Shown piece after piece: positions 1 to 14,046 of a stretch of DNA of 64,000 bases. The notes under the pieces were generated by a model. The model saw only the letters and a list, made by a program, of their open reading frames with translations. It was not told where the DNA came from and ran no database searches. Position 1 is the first letter of the stretch; every line of letters begins with the position of its first letter. Position numbers and translations under genes: made by a program. Source of the stretch: Vreelandella halophila (lineage in GTDB: Bacteria > Pseudomonadota > Gammaproteobacteria > Pseudomonadales > Oleiphilaceae); contig NZ_JACHUZ010000013.1 in NCBI RefSeq assembly GCF_019903425.1, positions 2,114,361 to 2,178,360 on the forward strand. Direction: 5' to 3'.

Positions 1-11
1 CGCTTGCCGGT

Positions 12-40
12 TTGTAATCACCGGGGGCAGTCTCTATAAT
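12..40 (+). promoter_or_regulatory. Sigma70-like promoter for the sdh-suc operon
   Basis: A TTGTAA -35 (12-17) and a perfect TATAAT -10 (35-40) are separated by 17 bp. They lie about 143 bp upstream of sdhC, so the operon would have a leader of roughly 135 nt containing GC-rich inverted segments (about 47-85). Promoter calls by eye are inference, but element quality and spacing are good. Confidence 0.6.
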
Positions 41-182
41 TCCTAGCCCGTAGACGGGAGCCCGCCAGCGAGACGGCGGTTCTAACCCGCCCGCTGATCA
101 GAGCAATGATCCACCAACACACTGTGCCCGGCTGTCGGGACCGACCGACACCGCCCGGCGCACCAGACAGGGGTCAGGAGCC

Positions 183-557
183 GTGACGACCAAACGACCG
201 GTTAACCTAGAAATCAGCACCATCCATTTTCCCATTCCCGCCATAGCATCAATCTTGCACCGCATCAGTGGCATTGTGGCGTTTGTAGGGATCGCATTCC
301 TTCTCTATGGTCTCGACCAATCACTGGCCGGTGAGGCCGGGTTCGCGTCCGTGGCGGCGCTCATGGCGCACCCGCTGAGCAAGCTGGTGGTCTGGGGCAC
401 GCTGTCGGCGCTTGCCTATCACCTGGTGGCGGGTATCCGTCACCTGATCATGGATATGGGCGTTGGGGAGACGCTTGAGGGCGGCCGCCTCAGCACCAAG
501 ATCACCTTTGTGGTCTCTGCCGTACTGATTGTTCTGCTGGGAGTCTGGATATGGTAA
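183..557 (+). CDS. sdhC: Succinate dehydrogenase cytochrome b556 subunit SdhC
   Basis: Membrane anchor subunit of complex II. With SdhD it binds heme b and ubiquinone and anchors SdhA/SdhB to the inner membrane. The 124-residue length is normal and three hydrophobic segments are visible (about 25-45, 64-84, 104-124). The family heme motif YHLVAGIRH is present; His80 corresponds to E. coli SdhC His84. The start is GTG, preceded by AGGAG. The gene overlaps sdhD by 7 bp, the usual sdhCDAB arrangement. Confidence 0.95.
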   Translation: MTTKRPVNLEISTIHFPIPAIASILHRISGIVAFVGIAFLLYGLDQSLAGEAGFASVAALMAHPLSKLVVWGTLSALAYHLVAGIRHLIMDMGVGETLEGGRLSTKITFVVSAVLIVLLGVWIW

Positions 558-898
558 GGAGTGTCACCAACCTCGGGCGAACCGGTGCCTACGACTGGCT
601 GATGCAACGTGTCTCAGCCGTGGTACTGGCGCTGTACACCCTGTTCCTGACGGGGTTTGTGCTGGGGTCGTCCGATCTCGATTACGCACAGTGGGCCGGC
701 CTGTTCGACCAGATGTGGATGCGCATCTTCAGCCTTCTCGCGCTGATTTCGCTGGGTATCCACTCGTGGGTCGGTCTCTGGACGATCACTACCGATTACA
801 TCAAACCGACCGCGCTGCGGTTTGTCGTCCAGGCCGGCTGCGGGCTGATCATGTTTGTCTACCTCGTCTGGGGTGTCGAGATTCTCTGGGGGCTCTGA
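551..898 (+). CDS. sdhD: Succinate dehydrogenase membrane anchor subunit SdhD
   Basis: Second membrane anchor of succinate:quinone oxidoreductase. The 115-residue protein has three hydrophobic segments. The motif GIHSWVGLW carries His71, the same number as the E. coli heme ligand, followed by TTDYIKP, the conserved region near the quinone site. The ATG overlaps the end of sdhC, and sdhA starts 4 nt after the stop, so translational coupling is likely. Confidence 0.95.
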   Translation: MVRSVTNLGRTGAYDWLMQRVSAVVLALYTLFLTGFVLGSSDLDYAQWAGLFDQMWMRIFSLLALISLGIHSWVGLWTITTDYIKPTALRFVVQAGCGLIMFVYLVWGVEILWGL

Positions 899-901
899 AT
901 C

Positions 902-2674
902 ATGTCCAATCTTAGAACCATGTCGTTTGATGCACTCGTGATCGGTGGTGGCGGTTCCGGACTGCGGGCCGCACAGCAGCTGACCCAGTCCGGCATCAAC
1001 ACAGCATGCATCTCCAAGGTCTTTCCGACCCGGTCCCATACCGTCTCCGCCCAGGGTGGCATCACCTGTGCCATTGCCAGTGCGGATCCGAACGATGACT
1101 GGCGGTGGCACATGTATGACACCGTCAAGGGCTCCGACTATATCGGGGACCAGGAAGCGATCGAATACATGTGCTCAGTGGGCCCGCGTGCCGTCTATGA
1201 GCTGGAGCACATGGGGCTGCCGTTCTCCCGCTTTGAGAACGGCCGTATCTACCAACGCCCCTTCGGTGGCCAGTCCAAGGAATACGGCAAGGGCGGTCAG
1301 GCGGCGCGCACCTGCGCAGCGGCGGACCGTACCGGCCACGCACTGCTTCACACCCTCTACCAGGCCAACCTGCAGGGGGGCACGACCTTCCTGAATGAGT
1401 GGTATGCCGTGGACTTGGTGAAAAACCAGGATGGTCAGGTGGTGGGTGTCATCGCCATCGAGATGGAAACCGGTGAAGTCGTCTACATCAAGTCCAAGGC
1501 GACGGTACTGGCAACCGGCGGTGCCGGCCGCATCTACGCCTCCACCACCAACGCCCTGATCAACACCGGTGACGGCGTGGGCATGGCCCTGCGGGCCGGT
1601 ATTCCGGTTCAGGATATGGAGATGTGGCAGTTCCACCCCACTGGTATCCATGGCGCGGGCACTCTGGTGACCGAGGGCTGCCGTGGTGAGGGCGGTTATC
1701 TGGTGAATTCGGAGGGCGAGCGCTTCATGGAACGCTATGCCCCGAACGCCAAGGACTTGGCCGGCCGTGACGTGGTGGCCCGGTCCATGGTGCTGGAGAT
1801 CCTGGAAGGCCGTGGCTGCGGCCCCAACAAGGATCACGTCTATCTTAAGCTCGACCATCTGGGCGAGGAGACACTGAATCTGCGCCTGCCGGGCATCCTG
1901 GAGCTTTCCCGGACCTTTGCCCACGCGGACCCGGTCAAAGAGCCGATCCCGGTGGTACCGACCTGTCACTACATGATGGGCGGCTTGCCGACGAACATCG
2001 GTGGTCAGGTTATGACCCAGGACGCCAATGGTAACGACCAGCCCATCGAAGGGCTCTTTGCCTGCGGCGAGGCGGCGTCGGTATCCGTACACGGTGCCAA
2101 CCGCCTGGGCGGTAACTCCCTGCTGGATCTGGTAGTGTTCGGCCGTGCGGCCGGGCTGCAGATCGAGAAGCAGCTGCGTGAAGGCGGCGACAGCATGGAG
2201 GCCAGCGAGAGCGATATCCAGCAGGCCATGGCGCGGCTCGACCGTCTCAACAGCGGCGAGGGCACGGAGCGCGTGTACGATGTCAAGAAGGAACTCCAGG
2301 ACACCATGCAGCTTTACTTCGGGGTTTTCCGCGATGGCGAACCCATGGAGAAAGGCCTCAGAATTCTGGATGAGATCGGCGAAAAGATCCGCAACACGAA
2401 ACTCGAGGACACCAGCAACGCCTTCAACACGGCCCGTGTCGAGGCGCTGGAGCTGGAGAACCTCTACGAGGTTGCGTACGCAACGGCGGTGTCAGCCATT
2501 GAGCGTCGTGAAAGCCGTGGCGCGCATGCGCGGAATGACTATACCGAGCGTGATGACAAACAGTGGCTGAAGCACTCCATCTACTTCCCGCTTGAGAAGC
2601 GGCTGGGTCAGCGCGAGGTCAACTTCGCACCGCGCTCGATGGATGCGTTCCCGCCGACAGTCCGGAAGTACTAA
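902..2674 (+). CDS. sdhA: Succinate dehydrogenase flavoprotein subunit SdhA
   Basis: Catalytic subunit that oxidises succinate to fumarate with covalently bound FAD. The 590-residue length is normal. It has the N-terminal dinucleotide fold VIGGGGSG (13-20), the FAD-linking histidine in [11 protein letters not shown] (His46), the active-site segment [10 protein letters not shown], the [11 protein letters not shown] loop, and [18 protein letters not shown] near the FAD. The C-terminal helical domain is complete. Third gene of sdhCDAB. Confidence 0.97.
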   Translation: MSNLRTMSFDALVIGGGGSGLRAAQQLTQSGINTACISKVFPTRSHTVSAQGGITCAIASADPNDDWRWHMYDTVKGSDYIGDQEAIEYMCSVGPRAVYELEHMGLPFSRFENGRIYQRPFGGQSKEYGKGGQAARTCAAADRTGHALLHTLYQANLQGGTTFLNEWYAVDLVKNQDGQVVGVIAIEMETGEVVYIKSKATVLATGGAGRIYASTTNALINTGDGVGMALRAGIPVQDMEMWQFHPTGIHGAGTLVTEGCRGEGGYLVNSEGERFMERYAPNAKDLAGRDVVARSMVLEILEGRGCGPNKDHVYLKLDHLGEETLNLRLPGILELSRTFAHADPVKEPIPVVPTCHYMMGGLPTNIGGQVMTQDANGNDQPIEGLFACGEAASVSVHGANRLGGNSLLDLVVFGRAAGLQIEKQLREGGDSMEASESDIQQAMARLDRLNSGEGTERVYDVKKELQDTMQLYFGVFRDGEPMEKGLRILDEIGEKIRNTKLEDTSNAFNTARVEALELENLYEVAYATAVSAIERRESRGAHARNDYTERDDKQWLKHSIYFPLEKRLGQREVNFAPRSMDAFPPTVRKY

Positions 2675-2689
2675 TAAAGAGGTGTTGTG

Positions 2690-3394
2690 ATGCTGGTCAG
2701 TCTCTATCGCTACAATCCTGAAACGGACAATGTTCCGTACATGCAGGACGTCGAGGTTGAGCTTCCGGAAGGCAAAGATCTGATGGTTCTCGACGTGCTG
2801 CACATGATCAAGGAACAGGATGTGAGTGTTGCGTTCCGCCGCTCCTGCCGCGAGGGGGTTTGCGGCTCCGACGGCATGAACATCAACGGCATGAACCGGC
2901 TGGCGTGCGTAACGCCGGTTTCGGAAGTCGTGAAGAAGGATAAACTGGTACTGCGCCCGCTTCCGGGGTTGCCCGTGGTGCGGGACCTGGTGGTGGACAT
3001 GTCGATCTTCTACCAGCAGTACGAGAGGATCCAGCCGTACCTGATCAATGACAATCCCGAGCCCGCGATTGAGCGTCTCCAGTCCCCCGAAGACCGGGAG
3101 AAACTCGACGGGCTCTATGAGTGTATCCTGTGCGCCTGCTGCTCAAGTTCCTGCCCTTCGTTCTGGTGGAATCCGGACAAGTTCGTGGGCCCTGCAGGGT
3201 TGCTGCAGGCGTATCGTTTTCTGGCGGACAGCCGTGACACGGCGACTGCGGAACGTCTCGATAATCTTGATGACCCGTTCAGCGTATTCCGCTGCCGCGG
3301 GATCATGAACTGTGTGAGTGTCTGTCCCAAAGGACTGAACCCGACACGTGCAATCGGCCATATCCGTACTATGCTGATGCAGCGCACAACCTGA
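2690..3394 (+). CDS. sdhB: Succinate dehydrogenase iron-sulfur subunit SdhB
   Basis: Passes electrons from FAD to quinone through three Fe-S clusters. The [2Fe-2S] motif SCREGVCGSDGMNING is N-terminal, and two C-terminal ferredoxin-type motifs follow: CILCACCSSSCPSFWW and CRGIMNCVSVCPKGLNP. An in-frame GTG lies 3 nt upstream at 2687. I prefer the ATG at 2690 because AAGAGG is 7 nt before it. About 234 residues, normal for the family. Confidence 0.96.
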   Translation: MLVSLYRYNPETDNVPYMQDVEVELPEGKDLMVLDVLHMIKEQDVSVAFRRSCREGVCGSDGMNINGMNRLACVTPVSEVVKKDKLVLRPLPGLPVVRDLVVDMSIFYQQYERIQPYLINDNPEPAIERLQSPEDREKLDGLYECILCACCSSSCPSFWWNPDKFVGPAGLLQAYRFLADSRDTATAERLDNLDDPFSVFRCRGIMNCVSVCPKGLNPTRAIGHIRTMLMQRTT

Positions 3395-3427
3395 TTATCG
3401 CGACACTGTTCACGCCAGAAGACGCTC

Positions 3428-3449
3428 AGGGCGGCCCTCAGGCCGCCCT
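3428..3449 (+). terminator. GC-rich hairpin between sdhB and sucA
   Basis: A perfect 9-bp stem (AGGGCGGCC / GGCCGCCCT) with a CTCA loop is followed only by a weak TTGGTT tail. It is either a poor intrinsic terminator or an attenuating/RNA-stabilising hairpin that would tune sdh against suc expression. The 167-bp gap has no other clear signal. Confidence 0.4.
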
Positions 3450-3561
3450 TGGTTAATGCGCGTCACGGCAACACCGTGTCGCGCAAGGGCACGCGGCCGG
3501 AGCTCAAAAGGCCTGGGCCGCGTTTGCTGACACGAAGTTCAGTCAGAGGCGAGCGAGTGCC

Positions 3562-6399
3562 ATGCATGAAAGCATAATGGAGCAGCTGTGGCGGACGTCC
3601 CACCTGCAGGGTGGGAATCTGGCCTACGTTGAGGATCTGTTCGAAACCTACCTCAAGGATCCCAACGGCGTTCCGGAAGAATGGCGGCGTTATTTCGACC
3701 AGCTTCCAGGGATACCAGGCGACCACAGGCCCGATGTTCCACACCGAGAAATCCGAGACCAGTTCCGATACATTTCCCAGAATCAGCGCCGTTATTCTCC
3801 AGCCCAGGGCGCTCCCTCTTCCATCTCCAAGGCCGAAGAAAAGCAGGTCCGCGTTCTCCAGCTGATCAACGCCTATCGCTTCCGTGGCCACCAGAATGCG
3901 GACCTCGATCCGCTGGGGTTGCTGGATCGGCCGAAAGTGAAGGATCTCGATTACCGCTATCACGAGCTGGATGACGACGATCTGGACGTGGAGTACCAGA
4001 CCGGGTCGCTGTTCTTCGGCTCTGAACGCATGAAGCTGCGCGATATCATCGATGGGCTTGAGCGCACCTACTGCAGCACCGTTGGCGCCGAGTACATGCA
4101 CATCGTCGACACCACGATGAAGCGCTGGTTCCAGCAGCGGCTTGAGAGCGTCAAGTCCCATCCCAACTATGAAAAGGAAACCCAGCTGAACCTGCTGGAA
4201 CGCCTCAACGCCTCCGAGGGGCTGGAGAAGTACCTGGGGTCGAAGTACCCGGGCACCAAGCGCTTCGGTCTTGAGGGCGCGGAGTCGCTCACACCCTGTG
4301 TCAGTGAGCTCATCCAGCGCGCCGGTTCCTACGGTGCGCGCGAGATTGTCATCGGCATGGCTCACCGGGGCCGGCTGAATATCCTGGTCAACACCCTGGG
4401 CAAGAATCCCAAGGAGCTGTTCGATGAGTTTGACGGCAAGGTGACCATGGAGCAGGGCTCCGGTGACGTTAAGTATCACCAGGGGTTCTCATCCAACGTA
4501 ATGACACCTGGTGGCGAGGTGCATCTGGCACTGGCCTTCAACCCGTCCCACCTGGAGATCGTGACACCAGTGGTAAGTGGTTCCGTGCGTGCCCGCCAGG
4601 CGCGGCGCGAGGACAAGGTCGGCCAGCAGGTGCTACCCATCGCAATCCACGGGGACGCATCCTTCGCCGGCCAGGGCGTGGTCATGGAGACCCTGCAGAT
4701 GTCACTGACCCGGGGCTACGGCGTCGGCGGAACAGTGCACATTGTGGTGAATAACCAGATCGGTTTCACCACCAGCCACCGCTACGACGCGCGTTCCACG
4801 GAATACTGCACGGATGTGGCCAAGATGGTGCAGGCGCCGATACTGCACGTGAACGGGGATGACCCCGAGGCGGTGCTCTATGTGACCCAGCTGGCCATGG
4901 ACTACCGTAACGAATTCGGCCAGGACGTGGTCATTGATCTGGTGTGCTACCGTCGCCGTGGCCACAACGAGGCGGACGAACCGTCCGCCACGCAGCCGCG
5001 GATGTACGAGAAGATCCGTAACCACCCGACCACCCGTGACCTCTATGTGAAGCAGCTGGTTAGTGACGGCGTTATTCAGGAACAGGATGCCAAGAAGCTG
5101 TTCGAGGAATACCGCGACAAGCTCGACAATGGCGACCATGTGGTGGATGCGCTGGTAAAAGAGCCCAACACCGACCTCTACGTGGACTGGACCCCCTACA
5201 TCGGTCACGAGTGGACCGCGCGCTGCAAGACCAGCGTGCCGATGAAGACCATCCAGGAACTCGGGCGCCGGATTTCGACCGTTCCCGAAGGATTCTCCAT
5301 CCAGCGCCAGGTCAAGAAAATCATGGAGGACCGCGGCAAGATGACCCAGGGCGCGCTGCCGCTCAACTGGGGCTATGCCGAGACCATGGCGTATGCGAGC
5401 CTGATCAATGAGGGGCATCCCATCCGCTTTACCGGCCAGGACTCGCGTCGCGGTACCTTCTCGCACCGCCACGCGGTACTGCACAACCAGAAGGACGGCT
5501 CTGAGTACGTGCCGCTGGAGCACATCCGGGACGACCAGCCGCGCTTCGAGATCTACGACTCGCTGCTGTCAGAAGCGGCGGCGGTGGCGTTTGAGTACGG
5601 CTATGCCACGACCACGCCGGCGACACTGACCATCTGGGAGGCCCAATTCGGCGACTTCGTCAACGGTGCCCAAGTGGTGATCGACCAGTTCATTACCAGT
5701 GGTGAGCACAAGTGGGCGCGGCTCTGCGGGCTGACCCTGCTGCTGCCTCACGGTTACGAAGGGCAGGGGCCGGAGCACTCCTCGGCGCGGCTTGAGCGCT
5801 TCCTGCAGCTGTGTGCCGAGCACAACATCCAGGTATGCGTGCCGACCACGCCTTCCCAGGTGTTCCATATGCTGCGCCGGCAGGTTAAGCGTCCGCTGCG
5901 CAAGCCGCTGATTGCACTCACGCCTAAGAGTCTTCTGCGCCACAAGGAGGCCGTTTCCTCCCTGGATGACCTGTGCGAGGGCACCTTCCGGACGGTGTTG
6001 CCGCCGAAGGAAATGCCCGATCCGCGCAAGGTGAAACGGTTGATCATGTGCAGCGGCAAGGTCTATTACGATCTGCTCGAGAAGCAGAAGACGGATGAAC
6101 GTGATGACACCCTGATCGTGCGGATTGAACAGCTCTATCCCTTCCCGCACGACGACCTGAATGCGGTTCTGGCGCCCTACAGCCATATCGAGAAGGCAGT
6201 CTGGTGTCAGGAGGAACCCATGAACCAGGGGGCGTGGTACTGCAGCCAGCATCACATGCGCCAAGCGCTGGAAAACGTGCCCAAGAAGCCGCGACTGGAA
6301 TACGCGGGCCGCAAGGCCTCGGCAGCGCCGGCTTCCGGCTATCCCAGTGTTCACGCTCAGGAACAGAAACAACTCGTTGAAGACGCATTCTCGGTCTAA
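3562..6399 (+). CDS. sucA: 2-oxoglutarate dehydrogenase E1 component SucA
   Basis: Thiamine-diphosphate-dependent E1 of the 2-oxoglutarate dehydrogenase complex; it decarboxylates 2-oxoglutarate and transfers succinyl to the SucB lipoyl arm. The 945 residues match the family. The N terminus has the E2-interacting pattern [25 protein letters not shown], the ThDP region [13 protein letters not shown]...NNQIGFTT, and the C-terminal transketolase-like half [17 protein letters not shown] are all visible. It begins the suc half of the operon, 27 nt before sucB. Confidence 0.97.
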   Translation: MHESIMEQLWRTSHLQGGNLAYVEDLFETYLKDPNGVPEEWRRYFDQLPGIPGDHRPDVPHREIRDQFRYISQNQRRYSPAQGAPSSISKAEEKQVRVLQLINAYRFRGHQNADLDPLGLLDRPKVKDLDYRYHELDDDDLDVEYQTGSLFFGSERMKLRDIIDGLERTYCSTVGAEYMHIVDTTMKRWFQQRLESVKSHPNYEKETQLNLLERLNASEGLEKYLGSKYPGTKRFGLEGAESLTPCVSELIQRAGSYGAREIVIGMAHRGRLNILVNTLGKNPKELFDEFDGKVTMEQGSGDVKYHQGFSSNVMTPGGEVHLALAFNPSHLEIVTPVVSGSVRARQARREDKVGQQVLPIAIHGDASFAGQGVVMETLQMSLTRGYGVGGTVHIVVNNQIGFTTSHRYDARSTEYCTDVAKMVQAPILHVNGDDPEAVLYVTQLAMDYRNEFGQDVVIDLVCYRRRGHNEADEPSATQPRMYEKIRNHPTTRDLYVKQLVSDGVIQEQDAKKLFEEYRDKLDNGDHVVDALVKEPNTDLYVDWTPYIGHEWTARCKTSVPMKTIQELGRRISTVPEGFSIQRQVKKIMEDRGKMTQGALPLNWGYAETMAYASLINEGHPIRFTGQDSRRGTFSHRHAVLHNQKDGSEYVPLEHIRDDQPRFEIYDSLLSEAAAVAFEYGYATTTPATLTIWEAQFGDFVNGAQVVIDQFITSGEHKWARLCGLTLLLPHGYEGQGPEHSSARLERFLQLCAEHNIQVCVPTTPSQVFHMLRRQVKRPLRKPLIALTPKSLLRHKEAVSSLDDLCEGTFRTVLPPKEMPDPRKVKRLIMCSGKVYYDLLEKQKTDERDDTLIVRIEQLYPFPHDDLNAVLAPYSHIEKAVWCQEEPMNQGAWYCSQHHMRQALENVPKKPRLEYAGRKASAAPASGYPSVHAQEQKQLVEDAFSV

Positions 6400-6425
6400 C
6401 GGGTCCCGACAAGAAAGGAAGGGCA

Positions 6426-9181
<2,756 letters not shown>

Positions 9182-9215
9182 CCGGCGCAATCTCCAACAC
9201 AACAGGTTGTGATCT

Positions 9216-10381
<1,166 letters not shown>

Positions 10382-10385
<4 letters not shown>

Positions 10386-11254
10386 GTGTACTGGTGAACA
10401 AGGAAACAAAGGTGATCTGCCAGGGCTTCACCGGCGCCCAGGGGACCTTTCACAGCGAACAGGCGCTGGAATACGGGACCAATCTGGTCGGCGGCGTCAG
10501 CCCGGGCAAGGGTGGTACCGAGCATCTGGGTCTGCCCGTATTCAATACCGTGCGCGAGGCGGTCCAGCAGACCGGCGCGACCGCGACCGTGATCTACGTG
10601 CCCGCCCCCTTCTGTAAGGACGCGGTGGTCGAGGCGGCGGATGCCGGCATTGAGCTGGTGGTCTGCATCACTGAGGGCATCCCGACGCTGGATATGCTCT
10701 ATGTGAAGGAATACGTGGATCGCAAGGGCGTGCGCATGATCGGCCCGAACTGCCCCGGTGTCATTACCCCGGAGCAGTCCAAGATCGGCATCATGCCCGG
10801 CTACATCCACAAGCCCGGCAAGGTCGGCATCATTTCCCGCTCCGGCACGCTGACCTACGAGGCGGTCAAGCAGACCACGGACTACGGGTTCGGTCAGTCC
10901 ACCTGTGTTGGCATTGGCGGCGACCCGATCCCAGGTTCCAACTTCATCGACATGCTCGAGCTGTTCGAGAAGGACCCGGAAACCGAGGCCATCGTCATGA
11001 TCGGTGAGATCGGTGGTACGGCCGAGGAAGAGGCGGCTGCCTACATCAAGGAGAACGTGAGCAAGCCGGTGGTTTCCTACATCGCGGGTGTTACGGCACC
11101 GCCCGGCAAGCGCATGGGCCACGCCGGCGCCATCATTGCCGGTGGCAAGGGCACGGCGGACGAGAAGTTCAGTGCCCTGCACGATGCGGGCGTGCACACG
11201 GTGCGCAGCCTGGCCGACATCGGCAAGGCCATCAAGGAGGCGACCGGCTGGTAA
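10382..11254 (+). CDS. sucD: Succinyl-CoA synthetase alpha subunit SucD
   Basis: CoA-binding and phosphohistidine subunit partnering SucC. The N-terminal CoA fold [14 protein letters not shown], the segment [10 protein letters not shown] and the catalytic phosphohistidine in [17 protein letters not shown] are present. 290 residues, full length. Last gene of the sdh-suc operon; an intrinsic terminator follows 25 nt after the stop. Confidence 0.97.
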
Positions 11255-11277
11255 GACGGCCGGCGCATACGCCCTTT

Positions 11278-11304
11278 AAAGCCGACCTGCGGGTCGGCTT
11301 TTTT
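11278..11304 (+). terminator. Intrinsic terminator after sucD
   Basis: A strong stem (AAAGCCGACC with GGTCGGCTT, 3-4 nt loop) is followed directly by a run of six T. This is the clear 3' end of the nine-gene TCA operon. Confidence 0.9.
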
Positions 11305-11310
11305 CGTTGA

Positions 11311-11339
11311 TTAACCCATGAACGTTTCGTGCGTATAAT
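11311..11339 (+). promoter_or_regulatory. Sigma70 promoter for trpS-scpAB-rluB
   Basis: TTAACC (-35, 11311-11316) and a perfect TATAAT (-10, 11334-11339) have the ideal 17-bp spacing. They sit immediately after the sucD terminator and about 34 bp before trpS, so this is likely the promoter of the next operon. Confidence 0.7.
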
Positions 11340-11372
11340 CATGCCAGACCCTGAACCAATGAGGAGACCGGA

Positions 11373-12590
11373 TTGACTTCCGTTGAACCCCAGCAACGCA
11401 TCCTTTCAGGGATGCGGCCCACTGGCCGCCTGCATCTGGGCCACTACCACGGTGTTCTGGCCAACTGGGCCCAGCTCCAGCACGAGTATGAGTGTTTCTT
11501 CTTCGTGGCGGACTGGCACGCGCTGACCACCATGTACGAGGATCCGTTCACCATTGAGGAGAGCATCTGGGACATGGTGATCGACTGGCTGGCTGCAGGG
11601 GTCAATCCCGGGTCTTCGACCCTGTTCATCCAGTCCCATGTGCCGGAGCACGCGGAGCTTCACCTGCTGCTGTCGATGATCACGCCGCTGGGGTGGCTGG
11701 AGCGGGTGCCGTCGTTCAAGGACCAACAGGAGAAGCTCAAGGAAAAGGATCTGGCGACCTATGGGTTCCTCGGGTATCCATTGCTCCAGAGCGCGGACAT
11801 CCTGATGTACCGGGCCGGCCTGGTGCCGGTGGGTGCCGACCAGGTCTCCCACGTGGAGATAACGCGCGAGGTGGCCAGGCGCTTCAACCACCTCTATGGC
11901 CGGGACCCCGGGTTCGAGGAGCAGGCCGAGGCGGCCATCGCCAAGATGGGCAAGAAGAACGCCAAGCTCTACCGCAGCCTGCGCCGGCGCTTCCTGGAGC
12001 AGGGTGATGAGGAGGCGCTGGAGACGGCCCGGGCACTGCTCAAGGAGCAGCAGAACATTTCCATCGGGGACCGTGAGCGGCTCTATGGCTACATCGAGGG
12101 CGGGGGCAAGGTAATCCTTCCGGAACCCCAGGAGCTGCTGACGCCGGAGGCGCGGCTGCCGGGAACGGATGGGCAGAAGATGTCCAAGTCCTACGGCAAC
12201 ACCATCTTCATGCGCGAGGAACCGGATTCGGTCAGCCAGAAGATCCGGACCATGCAGACGGATCCGGCGCGGGTTCGGCGCAGTGATCCGGGTGACCCGG
12301 AGAAGTGCCCGGTCTGGGACCTGCACAAGATCTACTCCGACGACAGTACCCGCGAATGGGTCTGGAATGGCTGCCGCAACGCGGGCATCGGTTGCATCGA
12401 TTGCAAGAAGCCGCTCGAGGAGAAGGTGATCGAGGAGCAGAAGGGCTTCCGGGAACGTGGCCGCGAATACGAGAACAATCCGGACCTGGTGCGCTCGATC
12501 CTGGATGAGGGCCGTGAACAGGCGCGCGACGCCGCCCGGGATACCCTGCAGGAAGTCCGGCGCGTGATGGGGCTGGAATACCGTCGATGA
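11373..12590 (+). CDS. trpS: Tryptophan-tRNA ligase, long form with Fe-S-type cysteines
   Basis: Class I synthetase that charges tRNA-Trp. The HIGH-type motif PTGRLHLGHYHG (16-27) and KMSKS (269-273) are intact. At 405 residues it is longer than the about 334-residue E. coli enzyme, mainly through an insertion around 180-260. The C-terminal anticodon-binding part has Cys312, Cys334, Cys341 and Cys344 (C-x21-C-x6-C-x2-C), close to the [4Fe-4S] motif of Thermotoga TrpRS. The start is TTG, supported by GAGGAG 6 nt upstream. It overlaps scpA by 4 nt. Confidence 0.95.
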   Translation: MTSVEPQQRILSGMRPTGRLHLGHYHGVLANWAQLQHEYECFFFVADWHALTTMYEDPFTIEESIWDMVIDWLAAGVNPGSSTLFIQSHVPEHAELHLLLSMITPLGWLERVPSFKDQQEKLKEKDLATYGFLGYPLLQSADILMYRAGLVPVGADQVSHVEITREVARRFNHLYGRDPGFEEQAEAAIAKMGKKNAKLYRSLRRRFLEQGDEEALETARALLKEQQNISIGDRERLYGYIEGGGKVILPEPQELLTPEARLPGTDGQKMSKSYGNTIFMREEPDSVSQKIRTMQTDPARVRRSDPGDPEKCPVWDLHKIYSDDSTREWVWNGCRNAGIGCIDCKKPLEEKVIEEQKGFRERGREYENNPDLVRSILDEGREQARDAARDTLQEVRRVMGLEYRR

Positions 12591-13414
12591 CCACGGAAGC
12601 GGAAACCGGCACCGGGGAGAACCGGGCCTCGCCGGATCGGGAGGCGCTGGCACGGGTAGCCGGCGAGCCGGTTCATGATCTGCCCCAGGATCTCTACATC
12701 CCGCCGGATGCACTTGAGGTCTTTCTGGACGCCTTTGAAGGCCCGCTGGACCTCCTGCTGTATCTGATCCGGCGGCAGAACATGGATATCCTGGACGTGG
12801 ATGTCAGCGCGATCACCGATCAGTACATTGAGTACATCGCGCTCATGGAGGCGATGCGGTTTGAACTGGCCGCCGAGTACCTGGTGATGGCGGCCACCCT
12901 GGCCGAGATCAAATCCCGCATGCTGCTGCCACGCCAGACTGAGGAGGAGGAAGAAGAGCACGACCCGAGGGCCGAGCTCATCCGCCGCCTCCAGGAATAC
13001 GAGCGCTACAAGATGGCGGCCGAGGACATTGATGCATTGCCGCGGCGGGACAGGGATTTCCATCTGGCCGGTGCGAAGCCGCCGGAAATGCCCGAGCGCC
13101 AGTTGCATCCGGACGTCAGCCTGCGCGAGATGCTGCTGGCCCTTAGGGGGGTGCTGGAACGTGCGGATCTGTATGAGCACCACCAGGTTGAGCGTGAGCA
13201 GCTGTCCACCCGGGAGCGAATGTCCAGTATTCTGGAACAGCTTTCCGGCGACAGCTTCGTGCGCTTTGAGACACTGTTTTCGCCGGAAGAGGGTCGGCTG
13301 GGTGTGGTCGTGAGCTTCATCGCCACACTGGAACTGATCCGTGAGCAACTGGTGGAGGTGGTGCAGTCCGAGCCGCTGGCGCCGCTTCACATCCGTGCAA
13401 GAGGGAGTGCCTGA
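12587..13414 (+). CDS. scpA: Segregation and condensation protein A
   Basis: Kleisin subunit of the Smc-ScpAB condensin; it bridges the Smc head domains and binds ScpB. The signature DAFEGPLDLLLYLIRRQNMDILDVDVSAITDQY is present (about 48-80), followed by LAAEYLVMAATLAEIKSRMLLP. The C-terminal winged-helix region binds the Smc head. 275 residues, normal. Overlaps trpS (ATGA) and shares the TGATG junction with scpB. smc is about 2.8 kb downstream of rluB's neighbours. Confidence 0.93.
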   Translation: MTTEAETGTGENRASPDREALARVAGEPVHDLPQDLYIPPDALEVFLDAFEGPLDLLLYLIRRQNMDILDVDVSAITDQYIEYIALMEAMRFELAAEYLVMAATLAEIKSRMLLPRQTEEEEEEHDPRAELIRRLQEYERYKMAAEDIDALPRRDRDFHLAGAKPPEMPERQLHPDVSLREMLLALRGVLERADLYEHHQVEREQLSTRERMSSILEQLSGDSFVRFETLFSPEEGRLGVVVSFIATLELIREQLVEVVQSEPLAPLHIRARGSA

Positions 13415-14046
13415 TGGACGAGGCGAGCATCGACCAGGTCCAGCGCATTGTCGAAGGCGCGCTCATGGCGGCTGGAAAGCCGCTCAGTCTGGATCAGCTG
13501 CAGGCGCTGTTCGACGAGCATGAGCGACCCACGCGCACGGTGCTTGAACACGTGCTCTCATTGATCGAGCAGTCTTGTGAGGGGCGGGGTTTTGAGCTCA
13601 GGAAAGTGGCCTCGGGCTGGCGCTTCCAGGTGCGGGAATCACTCTCGTCCTGGGTGAGCCGGCTCTGGGAGGAGAAGCCCCAGCGCTATTCCCGTGCCCT
13701 GCTGGAGACGTTGGCCCTGATCGCCTATCGTCAGCCCGTTACCCGGGGCGAGATTGAAGAGGTACGCGGGGTCACGGTGAACACCAACATCATCCGGACC
13801 CTGCTGGACCGTGAATGGATCCGGGTGGTGGGCCAGCGTGACGTACCGGGCCGCCCCTCGATGTACGCCACGACGAAACAGTTCCTGGACTATTTCAACC
13901 TGCAGTCACTGGATGAGCTGCCGAGCCTCGCGGAGGTCCGTGATCTCGAGACCATCAGCCGCGAGGTGGAAGACCGGCTCCAGGAGGAGCTGGCACTGGA
14001 TGAATCCAACGCCAATTCCCAAGAAGAAACGGAGACGAACGTATGA
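13414..14046 (+). CDS. scpB: Segregation and condensation protein B
   Basis: Dimeric winged-helix partner of ScpA in the Smc complex. Conserved pieces include [18 protein letters not shown] at the N terminus and [24 protein letters not shown] followed by [19 protein letters not shown] in the second winged helix. 210 residues with an acidic C-terminal tail. It overlaps both scpA (1 nt) and rluB (4 nt), which implies coupled translation. Confidence 0.93.
   Translation: MDEASIDQVQRIVEGALMAAGKPLSLDQLQALFDEHERPTRTVLEHVLSLIEQSCEGRGFELRKVASGWRFQVRESLSSWVSRLWEEKPQRYSRALLETLALIAYRQPVTRGEIEEVRGVTVNTNIIRTLLDREWIRVVGQRDVPGRPSMYATTKQFLDYFNLQSLDELPSLAEVRDLETISREVEDRLQEELALDESNANSQEETETNV

Noticed and set aside
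529-915. 128-codon ORF overlapping sdhD in another frame
   Set aside because: Shadow of sdhD, whose heme-ligand motif and membrane segments are intact.
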